A stretch of DNA of 5,139 bases from Pseudomonadota bacterium. Lineage in GTDB: Bacteria > Pseudomonadota > Alphaproteobacteria > Elsterales > Elsteraceae. Numbering within the stretch: position 1 is the stretch's first letter; each line of letters opens with the position of its first letter. The notes under the pieces were generated by a model. That model was not told the origin of the DNA. It saw nothing but the letters and a program-made list of their open reading frames with translations, and did no database searches. The DNA lies in NCBI GenBank assembly GCA_016195115.1, contig JACQAI010000046.1, positions 1-5,139 of the forward strand. The letters run 5' to 3'. Both the position numbers and the translations under genes were made by a program. Shown here piece after piece: positions 1-5,139 of this stretch.

Positions 1-234
1 CGCTGCCGTCGTCACGGCGGGCAGACGCGACGACGGGTTCGACGCGCCGGTTTGCGCTGGCCACGGTGCACTGTCCTCGAGGGGAAGCGCCGCACCCCCA
101 CCGGCGGCAGGCCGATGAAGAGGCGGCGACGATGGGGGGTTCGACCCGGCATACAGGGGGACGACCGGGCGCAGCGCGCGGGAAGGCTTGGTGCCCTGCG
201 GGGGTGGGCGGGAGCGGCGGGCTAGAGAGAGTTA
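1..234. other. Left flank without a supportable gene
   Basis: I see no convincing gene here. One plus-strand frame stays open from the window edge to a TGA at 116-118 and could be the last 38 codons of a gene that begins outside. Its composition (Ala, Gly, Pro and Arg rich) is not diagnostic. The other open frames are Arg/Gly-rich low-complexity readings typical of GC-rich noncoding DNA. No tRNA or rRNA, and no strong hairpin followed by a T-run, was found. If the insertion sequence at 235-1581 is removed, this stretch becomes the native downstream region of the minus-strand hydrolase gene. Confidence 0.5.
233..234. repeat. Candidate TA target duplication, left copy
   Basis: TA directly precedes the GGGT terminus of the insertion sequence and is matched by TA directly after the other end. 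Two bases are weak evidence alone. The assignment is supported because removing the element and one TA leaves a TAA stop codon in frame for the hydrolase gene. Confidence 0.45.
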
Positions 235-255
235 GGGTTCGTGACGAAATAAACG
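235..255 (+). repeat. Left terminal inverted repeat of the insertion sequence
   Basis: It begins GGGTTCGTGACGAAA and pairs with the right end, read on the other strand, at 15 of 21 positions. The shared blocks are the outer GGGT and the internal GTGACG, which are the likely transposase recognition bases. Confidence 0.75.
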
Positions 256-328
256 AATCTGATAGCGGCGAACAACGCAGGGAAAGAATCGAGAAAGAGC
301 GCGCGCGCGGCGAGACACGCTTTATGTT

Positions 329-1558
329 GTGGGAGTGCTCGACGTTGACGCCATTCGGATGCGCTACGAAGCCGTCGTAGGCCATCTCGATGAGCGTGGT
401 CTTCGTCTGTTTGCGGCGAGCGAGGCGCAGGCAGCTGGGCACGGCGGTATCGCGGCGGTGTCGCGCGTCACCGGCATTGCCCGCAGCACGATCGGGCGTG
501 GTCTGAAGGACCTCGACAAGGCGGCGGCGGAATGGCCGTACGGCCGTATCCGTCGCAGTGGCGGTGGACGCAAGGCGGCAGCGGTCAAGCAACCCGGCTT
601 GCGCAAGGCCTTGCTTCGCCTGATCACGTCGGCCATTCGAGGAGACCCGCAGGCGGCGCTGCTGTGGGTGAGCCGGAGCCAACGCCATCTGGCTGCCGGG
701 CTTGCCGAGCAGGGATATCACGTCAGCCCCAACTTGGTCGGCCGCCTGTTGAAGGATCTCGGTTTCAGCCTGCAAGCCAACGCCAAGACCCGCGAAGGGC
801 GCCAGCATCCCGATCGCGATGCACAGTTCCAGCACATCAATGACGTCATCGAGCGCTTCCGGCGGTGCCGGCAACCGGCCATCTCCGTCGACACCAAAAA
901 GAAGGAGCTGGTCGGCGATTTCAAGAACGGCGGCCGGGAACTGCGGCGCAAGGGCCAGCCCGAGAAGGTGCGCGTGCACGACTTCATCATCCCTGGAAAG
1001 GGCAGGGCCGTCCCCTACGGCGTCTACGACATTGCCGCCAACGAAGGCTGGGTCAGTGTCGGCATCGACCACGACACTGCCACCTTCGCCGTCGAGAGCA
1101 TCCGCCGCTGGTGGCGGCGCATGGGTCGAAAGCGATATCCCAAGGCCAAGCGTCTGCTGATCACCGCCGACTGCGGCGGCAGCAACGGCGCCCGCGTGCG
1201 ACTCTGGAAGGTCGAATTGCAGAAGCTCGCCAACCAGACCGGCCTAATCATCTCGATCGCTCACCACCCACCCGGCACCAGCAAATGGAACCGCATCGAA
1301 CATCGCATGTTCGCCTTCATCAGCCAGAACTGGCGCGGCAAACCGCTGCTCTCCCACAATGTCATCGTCCAACTGATCGCCGCCACCAAGACCATCTCGG
1401 GTCTCAGCATCTCTTGCGCCATCGACGCCGCACTCTACCCAAAAGGCGGCAAGGTCTCCGACGCCCAGCTCGACGCTCTCGACATCCGATACGACGCGTT
1501 CCACCCAGACTGGAACTACTCCATACTCCCCTCGCCGACCCGCGCCAATCCAAAGTGA
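329..1558 (+). CDS. ISAzo13-family transposase (DDE type)
   Basis: This 409-aa DDE transposase (the family of the 'Rhodopirellula transposase' domain) cuts and joins the ends of its own element. The N-terminal part (about residues 7-62) has the family-typical opening DVDAIRMRYEAV and a helix-turn-helix around residues 40-62 that should bind the terminal repeats. The catalytic residues appear intact: D188 in SVDTK, D281 in TADCGGSNG and E324 in KWNRIEH. The C-terminus ends in the typical HPDWNYSI segment. Translation probably starts at GTG 329; GTG 335 is a possible alternative, and the in-frame ATG at 359 would remove conserved residues. No strong ribosome site is visible. It is the only gene of the element, it stops 23 bp before the element's right end, and it converges on the minus-strand operon. 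No frameshift or internal stop is seen. Family assignment is confident; current activity is inference. Confidence 0.93.
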   Translation: MGVLDVDAIRMRYEAVVGHLDERGLRLFAASEAQAAGHGGIAAVSRVTGIARSTIGRGLKDLDKAAAEWPYGRIRRSGGGRKAAAVKQPGLRKALLRLITSAIRGDPQAALLWVSRSQRHLAAGLAEQGYHVSPNLVGRLLKDLGFSLQANAKTREGRQHPDRDAQFQHINDVIERFRRCRQPAISVDTKKKELVGDFKNGGRELRRKGQPEKVRVHDFIIPGKGRAVPYGVYDIAANEGWVSVGIDHDTATFAVESIRRWWRRMGRKRYPKAKRLLITADCGGSNGARVRLWKVELQKLANQTGLIISIAHHPPGTSKWNRIEHRMFAFISQNWRGKPLLSHNVIVQLIAATKTISGLSISCAIDAALYPKGGKVSDAQLDALDIRYDAFHPDWNYSILPSPTRANPK

Positions 1559-1560
1559 TG

Positions 1561-1581
1561 CACTTGTTCCGTCACAGACCC
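1561..1581 (-). repeat. Right terminal inverted repeat of the insertion sequence
   Basis: Read on the minus strand it starts GGGTCTGTGACGGAACAAG and matches the left end at 15 of 21 bases. Its outermost base (C at 1581 on the plus strand) is also the final G of the TAG stop codon of the neighbouring hydrolase gene. Confidence 0.78.
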
Positions 1582-2507
1582 TAAGGCGGCGACTTGAGGT
1601 GCTTGGCCAAGAACGCGGCGACCTGATGGCGCGCGTCGGCCCAGGCGGCGTGATCACCGCCGGTGGTGGCGCCCCGGCCGGACGGCGCGTTGGGATTATT
1701 GCGCTCGGCGACGTAACGCACAGGATTGGGGCTGTCGAACGAGTGATGGGCGCCGGGATAGATCTTGATCTCAACCGGGTAGCCGCGCGCCCGTGCGCCC
1801 TCGGCCAGCCACCGGCACGGCTCGGCGGGTGTCCAGTCGTCTTTCTCCCCGATCAGGATGAGGAGTGGCGCGATCGGTTTAAAGACGCCGGCGTGGCCGG
1901 TGATCGGGCCGGGCGTTCCGGTCGCCCGCGTCGTCGCCCAGCTACCGTAAGGACCGGCGCATGACGGGTAGAGCGCGATCCCGGCGGCGAAGCCGTTGCG
2001 TTTGACCGCGATTAGCGGATTGTCCGCGAGCACCGGCTCGTAGAGCGCGGCCAAGGTCGTCCAGCCGCCATGCGAGCCGCCCATCACGGCGACCCGCTTG
2101 CCGTCGACATAGGGCAGAGTGCGCACGTACGCGAGCACGCCGTAGGCATCGGCCGCGCGCGCATAGCCGTTGGCGGCCCGGGCGCGTCCGGGCGCTTCGG
2201 TGCAGACGCCCGACGGAAATCCGCGCGGCGAAAAGCTGTCGGGGATGGCGATGACGTAGCCTTGCGCCACCAGCTCGTCGGCCCAGCGCCGCGGTGCGCC
2301 GCTCGAGCGCGGCCCGAGGCCGCTGCAATCGTGCATCATGACGATCGCGGGGAACGGCCCGGCGCCGTCGGGCTTCATCACGGTGACGGGCAGTTGTTCG
2401 GTCGAGCCGATTGGGGTGACGACCGAGCCGGCTTGCTCGGCGACGCCGGCGGAGGCGGCGATCATGGCGGCGGCGAGCGCGAGCAGCAGTAGGCGGGCCT
2501 TGTGCAT
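1581..2507 (-). CDS. Secreted dienelactone-hydrolase-family protein
   Basis: This is a 308-aa alpha/beta hydrolase of the dienelactone hydrolase family, probably an esterase-like enzyme of unknown substrate. Residues 1-23 (MHKARLLLLALAAAM...) form a signal peptide with possible cleavage after ASA or GVA, so the enzyme is likely periplasmic. The MMHDCSGLG strand (about 57-65) precedes the nucleophile elbow GGSHGG with Ser145; the acid is Asp223 or Asp224 in GEKDDWTP, and the base is His254 or His255 in PGAHHSF. Classical members use Cys at the nucleophile, so Ser makes this an atypical or general hydrolase. I chose ATG 2507 because it gives a clean signal peptide; an in-frame TTG at 2522 would add five residues. 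It lies 30 bp after the DUF547 gene and is probably last in the operon. Its stop codon TAG uses one base of the adjacent insertion sequence. Confidence 0.88.
   Translation of the reverse strand: MHKARLLLLALAAAMIAASAGVAEQAGSVVTPIGSTEQLPVTVMKPDGAGPFPAIVMMHDCSGLGPRSSGAPRRWADELVAQGYVIAIPDSFSPRGFPSGVCTEAPGRARAANGYARAADAYGVLAYVRTLPYVDGKRVAVMGGSHGGWTTLAALYEPVLADNPLIAVKRNGFAAGIALYPSCAGPYGSWATTRATGTPGPITGHAGVFKPIAPLLILIGEKDDWTPAEPCRWLAEGARARGYPVEIKIYPGAHHSFDSPNPVRYVAERNNPNAPSGRGATTGGDHAAWADARHQVAAFLAKHLKSPP
1582..1583. repeat. Candidate TA target duplication, right copy
   Basis: This TA directly follows the ACCC terminus of the insertion sequence and matches the TA before the left end. These two bases are the first two of the present TAG stop codon of the hydrolase gene on the minus strand. 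Confidence 0.45.
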
Positions 2508-2537
2508 GCCCGATTCTAGCAAGATCGTGCGCGTCGA

Positions 2538-3389
2538 TCAGCCGGCGTCGTTCAACGCCCAGTCGTAGCGATAATCGGCGAGCCGAGGCGTCGCGCGGAT
2601 GCGCGCGGCGAGCGCCGGCTCGGCGTAGTGCAGCAGATGCGCGATGACTCCCTCGGTGCCGCCGAAATCCTCGGCGAACCACCCGTAGATCTTCGACACC
2701 GCGAGGCCACCGAGGCGCGGGTCGACGTCGACGCCGCGCGGGTGGTTGATATAGGCGCGCGCTGCGGCCTCGAGCAACGCCTCGCTGGTCGCGCGCGTGA
2801 ACGCCGCGCTCGGCAGGTTCGGGCAGCCGATCGAGGCGCAGTTGAGCGCGTAGTGGACGCGCGGGTCGCGCCAGATCGGCCGGACGATGCGGTGCTCGAT
2901 GTCGTCGAGACTGACGCGCTCGCCGTCGACGGTGACGAGCGGCGCATCCCACGGGCCCTCGGCGAACAGCCCGCGCGACAAGGCGATGTCGCGGATCGAG
3001 CGCACCGGATAAGCGTCGAGCACGACCTTCACGGTCAGGGCGTTGTACAGGTTGATCCAGAACGCGAGCTGCTCAGGCCGCGCCAGCGTGCCGACCGGCA
3101 CGGCGGCGAGGCGGTCGACATAGCTCGCGAGGTTGGCGCGATCCGCTGCGGTGACCGCGCCATAGGCGAGGCGGGCGGTGCCGTCGGGCCATGCCCGCAG
3201 ATATCTCGCAAGGAAGGCTTGCCAGACGCCGTGATCGACCCTGACCGCCGACGCCGCGTCGTAGCGCGTCCAGCGCTCCCACAGCCGCGCCTTGGGCGCG
3301 AACAAGGCTTCGAGCATGCCGGCGCGCGCCGGCAGCGCCAAGGCGAACGCGGCTACGACGAGCAGGGCGCGGCGCGAGAGCATGATCAT
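2538..3389 (-). CDS. Exported DUF547 domain protein
   Basis: This 283-aa protein belongs to DUF547, a family without an established biochemical role. The N-terminus MIMLSRRALLVVAAFALALPARA is an export signal with likely cleavage after ARA (residue 23). The SRRALL stretch resembles a twin-arginine motif, so Tat or Sec export is possible. Family hallmarks are FWINLYNALTVK (110-121), NCASIGCPNL (183-192, with Cys184 and Cys189), INHPRGV (214-220) and VSKIYGWFAEDFG (231-243). The conserved Cys, His and Asp could form a thiol active site, but that is inference. A longer frame reaches back to 3647, but its extra 86 residues are Arg-rich and lie antiparallel-free inside the upstream gene. The start at 3389 is preferred because its ATG overlaps the upstream TGA (ATGA), indicating translational coupling. 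A second ATG at 3383 is also possible. Confidence 0.9.
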   Translation of the reverse strand: MIMLSRRALLVVAAFALALPARAGMLEALFAPKARLWERWTRYDAASAVRVDHGVWQAFLARYLRAWPDGTARLAYGAVTAADRANLASYVDRLAAVPVGTLARPEQLAFWINLYNALTVKVVLDAYPVRSIRDIALSRGLFAEGPWDAPLVTVDGERVSLDDIEHRIVRPIWRDPRVHYALNCASIGCPNLPSAAFTRATSEALLEAAARAYINHPRGVDVDPRLGGLAVSKIYGWFAEDFGGTEGVIAHLLHYAEPALAARIRATPRLADYRYDWALNDAG

Positions 3390-4093
3390 GGCGCGCCGAT
3401 GCGTGGCGGCACGATCTGCGCGCGCGCCGTGCCGCCGCGATCGTCGGTGTCGCTCGAGATCGCGATCGCAGTCGGCGGATCGCTCGGCGGCCTGCCGAAC
3501 GCCGTGCGGTAGTCGGCCGCGACGTCGACGGTCTCGTCCATCCAGACGCCGAGTGGCGCGTCGGCGCCGCGGCGCACGATCAGCACGGCGTCGTCGGGCA
3601 GATAGGGATTGGGCACGAGCGTGCCCGCCGGCGCGGTGCCGCCCCACACGTAGCTGAGCACGCGGCCGGCGAACAGGTCGCCGGCGACGGCCGCGACCAG
3701 GCTGCGGCGCAGGCGCCCGAACCAGCCTTCGCCGCGCGGCGCCGGAAAGATCACGTGCACGGCGAGTGGCCGATCGTCGCCGTCGGCCCGCGCGAGATCG
3801 GTCGGCGGCGGTGCGGCGTCGACCCGCCAGCGCCAGTGCAACGGTTGCAAGCTGTGGGCGCGTTCAGGATCGGGCAGCGGCCGCACCAGAAAGGCGACCG
3901 CGCGCTCGGCTGCGACCGCGATCGTGCCGTCGGGCTGCGCGGCGAAGCGGGCGGTCATGCGCCCGGCGACGCCATGGAGCTGCCAACCGTCGCGGGACAG
4001 CGCCGGGTCGAGCGGCGTCCGGCTGGGCTCGAGCGTTGCGGCAGCGGCCGCGACCGGCAGCATGAGGCCGAGCGCGAGCAGCGCGGCTCTCAT
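3386..4093 (-). CDS. Exported DUF3047 family protein
   Basis: This 235-aa protein matches the pattern of DUF3047, a proteobacterial family of unknown function. Residues 1-19 (MRAALLALGLMLPVAAAAA) form a signal peptide with an AAA cleavage site, so the mature protein is expected in the periplasm. Recognisable family segments are LHWRWRVD (85-92), DLARADGDDRPLAVHVIF (99-116), VLSYVWGG (145-152), VPNPY (160-164) and, near the C-terminus, DYRTAFGRPPSDPPTAIAISSDTDD (194-218) followed by the TARAQI strand. The alternating strands suggest a beta-rich fold of the kind that binds a ligand or polymer; that is inference. The start ATG at 4093 overlaps the TGA of the glycosyltransferase gene by 4 bp, and the stop overlaps the DUF547 start in the same way, so all three are probably translated as a coupled set. 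No membrane segment is seen beyond the signal. Confidence 0.85.
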   Translation of the reverse strand: MRAALLALGLMLPVAAAAATLEPSRTPLDPALSRDGWQLHGVAGRMTARFAAQPDGTIAVAAERAVAFLVRPLPDPERAHSLQPLHWRWRVDAAPPPTDLARADGDDRPLAVHVIFPAPRGEGWFGRLRRSLVAAVAGDLFAGRVLSYVWGGTAPAGTLVPNPYLPDDAVLIVRRGADAPLGVWMDETVDVAADYRTAFGRPPSDPPTAIAISSDTDDRGGTARAQIVPPRIGAP

Positions 4094-4782
4094 CGCCGGC
4101 GCTCGGAGTCGTAGAGTACGGCCAGGCGGTCGGCCGTGACGCCGAGACCGTAGAGCACGTGGATGCGCAGCCAGCCGGCAACGATCGCCACCGGGTGGCG
4201 GCCGTGGAAGCGGCGCGACGAGGTGACCAGCGGCGGCTCGATCACGGTGCCCGTCGGGCCGTGGCGCTCCAGCCGTCGGACCAAGTTGAAATCCTCCATC
4301 AGGGCGAGCGGCTGGAAGCCGCCGATGGTGTCGTACACCGTACGACGCACGAAGATGCCGCTGTCGCCGTAATAGACGCCGCGCCGGCGTAGCCAGGCGT
4401 AGAAGCCGGTTAGCCAGCGGCTGAAGCCGTCGCTACCGTCGAAGATCAGGCGGAAGCAGCCGCCGACCAATGCCGGATCGCCGCGCAGCAGGCGCGCCAG
4501 CGCCGCCAGCCCACCAGCCGGGAAGTCGCTGTCGGCGTGCAGGAACAGGAGCACCTCGCCGCGCGCCGCGCCGGCGCCGCGTATGAGCTGGTTGCCGCGA
4601 CCGCGCGTGCCGTGCAGCACCCGGGCGCCGAGCGCTGCGGCGATATCGGCCGAGCCGTCGGCGCTGCCGCCGTCGACCACGATCGCCTCGTGGGCGTCGG
4701 CCGTCACGATCGGCAGGAGGCGGCGCAGGTTGGCGGCTTCGTTGAGCACCGGCAGGATGACGGAGATCGTCGGGTCGGTCAT
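4090..4782 (-). CDS. Family 2 glycosyltransferase, TIGR04283 type
   Basis: This 230-aa GT-A fold glycosyltransferase should transfer a sugar from a nucleotide donor in the cytoplasm. It opens with the typical ISVILPVLNEAANL strand (6-19). Further motifs are VVDGGSADGS (36-45), RGRGNQL (60-66), the metal/nucleotide-binding LHADSD (81-86, Asp84 and Asp86), GDSGIFVRR (139-147) and LMEDFNLVRRL (161-171) with the probable catalytic Glu163-Asp164 pair. Size and motifs fit the subfamily annotated TIGR04283, named for linkage to arsenosugar biosynthesis genes. None of those (arsM, arsS) is in this window, so the acceptor is unknown. I chose ATG 4782 because it sits 4 bp after the upstream stop and directly before the conserved first strand; the open frame to 4911 runs through the upstream gene. 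The stop overlaps the DUF3047 start (ATGA). Confidence 0.9.
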   Translation of the reverse strand: MTDPTISVILPVLNEAANLRRLLPIVTADAHEAIVVDGGSADGSADIAAALGARVLHGTRGRGNQLIRGAGAARGEVLLFLHADSDFPAGGLAALARLLRGDPALVGGCFRLIFDGSDGFSRWLTGFYAWLRRRGVYYGDSGIFVRRTVYDTIGGFQPLALMEDFNLVRRLERHGPTGTVIEPPLVTSSRRFHGRHPVAIVAGWLRIHVLYGLGVTADRLAVLYDSERRR

Positions 4783-4786
4783 CGCA
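4783..4786 (-). other. Four-base operon junction, ferritin-like to glycosyltransferase
   Basis: Only TGCG separates the TGA of the ferritin-like gene from the ATG of the glycosyltransferase gene, so any ribosome site for the second gene lies inside the first. No promoter or terminator fits here, which supports cotranscription. Confidence 0.7.
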
Positions 4787-5139
4787 TCAGTCCGCGAAGG
4801 CCGGATGGCCGTCATCGACCAGGCCGAGGCGCACCAGCGCCCGGCGCTGGCGCTGCCAGCGCTGTGCCAGGGCGGCCAGTGGCGCCACCCGCGCGAACAC
4901 GCTGCCGCCATGATCGCGCGCCGCCGCCCGCGCGCTGTCGTGCCACAGCCGGCACAGCCGGTGATACACCGAGGCGCGCGCCTCGACCTCGAGCTCGTCG
5001 AGCAGCGGCCGCAGCAGGCGGCGGCCGAGCGCGACGTGGCGCGCCTCGTCGACCACGACGCGGCGGGTGATTTGGCGCAGCAGCGGGCAGGCGAACCACG
5101 TCGCGATCTCGCGTTGCACGGCCAGCGCCTCGCCCTCGA
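4787..5139 (-). CDS. Ferritin-like diiron-type protein, C-terminal part
   Basis: The 5' end lies beyond the right edge; 116 complete codons are visible. The frame is open to the edge, so the GTG at 5119 is an internal codon and not the start. The visible part begins EGEALAVQREIATWF and continues to VVVDEARHVALGRRLL. A helix carrying Glu followed about 28 residues later by E-x-x-H (Glu codon 5045-5047, His codon 5036-5038) is the signature of the last two helices of ferritin-like diiron proteins, which include oxygenases, hydroxylases and iron or oxygen carriers. The remaining 80 residues are helical, rich in Arg, Ala and Leu, and end GHPAFAD. No export signal can be judged because the N-terminus is missing. 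The gene ends 4 bp before the glycosyltransferase start and is the most upstream visible member of the unit. The fold is moderately sure; the reaction is unknown. Confidence 0.65.
   Translation of the reverse strand, partial: EGEALAVQREIATWFACPLLRQITRRVVVDEARHVALGRRLLRPLLDELEVEARASVYHRLCRLWHDSARAAARDHGGSVFARVAPLAALAQRWQRQRRALVRLGLVDDGHPAFAD

Larger units (their letters stand above)
235..1581 (+). mobile_element. Complete ISAzo13-family insertion sequence
   Basis: The element is 1347 bp and contains a single transposase gene that fills almost its whole length. It is bounded by imperfect inverted repeats that match at 15 of 21 positions and share the GTGACG core, with the right end reading GGGTCTGTGACGG on the minus strand. 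All six mismatches are transitions. The dinucleotide TA lies directly outside both ends (233-234 and 1582-1583), consistent with a two-base target duplication. The ends could instead extend to TTA/TAA (232-1584), since those bases are also complementary; then no duplication would be visible. Family assignment rests on the transposase. Intact ends and an intact reading frame suggest a recent and possibly still mobile copy. Confidence 0.85.

Noticed and set aside
6..36. Inverted repeat CCGTCGT/ACGACGG near the left edge
   Set aside because: A short stem with a 17-base loop and no T-run; not a convincing terminator.
130..160. GGTTCGACC resembling a tRNA T-loop
   Set aside because: No matching acceptor, anticodon or D arms around it; not a tRNA.
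238..265. Possible transposase promoter (TTCGTG ... TGATAG with a 16-base spacer) in the left end of the element
   Set aside because: The location is plausible, but the -35 match is poor; AT-richness alone does not support it.
299..310. GC alternating run before the transposase
   Set aside because: Only about five GC units; common in GC-rich DNA and without a supported role.
66..380. Plus-strand open frame of 104 codons upstream of the transposase
   Set aside because: It crosses the left end of the insertion sequence and overlaps the transposase start; its Arg/Gly-rich product resembles no family and looks like a GC-rich artefact.
3390..3647. N-terminal extension of the DUF547 frame
   Set aside because: The added 86 residues are Arg-rich, overlap the DUF3047 gene and would bury the export signal inside the protein; the ATGA start at 3389 is better.
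4330..4346. Seven-base inverted repeat GTCGTAC/GTACGAC with a 3-base loop
   Set aside because: It lies mid-gene in the glycosyltransferase (RTVYD codons), with no T-run or regulatory context; likely chance.
4783..4911. N-terminal extension of the glycosyltransferase frame
   Set aside because: It overlaps the end of the ferritin-like gene and adds residues before the conserved first strand that other members lack.

Overview
The window is GC-rich (about 70% by eye in the host genes). It has the compact minus-strand gene packing and short intergenic gaps of a bacterium, and DUF3047, DUF547 and the TIGR04283-type glycosyltransferase together suggest a proteobacterium. I cannot place it to genus. 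There is no rRNA, tRNA or CRISPR array.

Layout. Bases 1-234 hold no gene I can support. Bases 235-1581 are an apparently complete insertion sequence of the ISAzo13 family: imperfect 21-bp terminal inverted repeats around one plus-strand transposase of 409 aa with an intact DDE triad. A TA dinucleotide directly abuts both ends and is a candidate target duplication. From 1581 to the right edge there are five minus-strand genes. In transcription order they are a ferritin-like diiron-type protein (5' end outside the window), a family 2 glycosyltransferase of the TIGR04283 type, a secreted DUF3047 protein, a secreted DUF547 protein, and a secreted dienelactone-hydrolase-family alpha/beta hydrolase.

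The junctions are tight: a 4-bp gap, two 4-bp ATGA stop/start overlaps, then a gap of about 30 bp. This is the architecture of a single transcription unit read leftwards. The three distal products carry N-terminal export signals, while the glycosyltransferase and the ferritin-like protein look cytoplasmic, so the unit probably serves a cell-envelope or secondary-metabolite function. The glycosyltransferase subfamily takes its name from linkage to arsenosugar synthesis, but no arsenic gene is visible here and that role is not shown.

The most notable event is the position of the insertion sequence. It landed in the stop codon of the hydrolase gene, and the gene now ends in a TAG whose last base is supplied by the terminal base of the element. 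The hydrolase therefore keeps its full length but has lost its native downstream sequence. The transposase is transcribed towards the operon.
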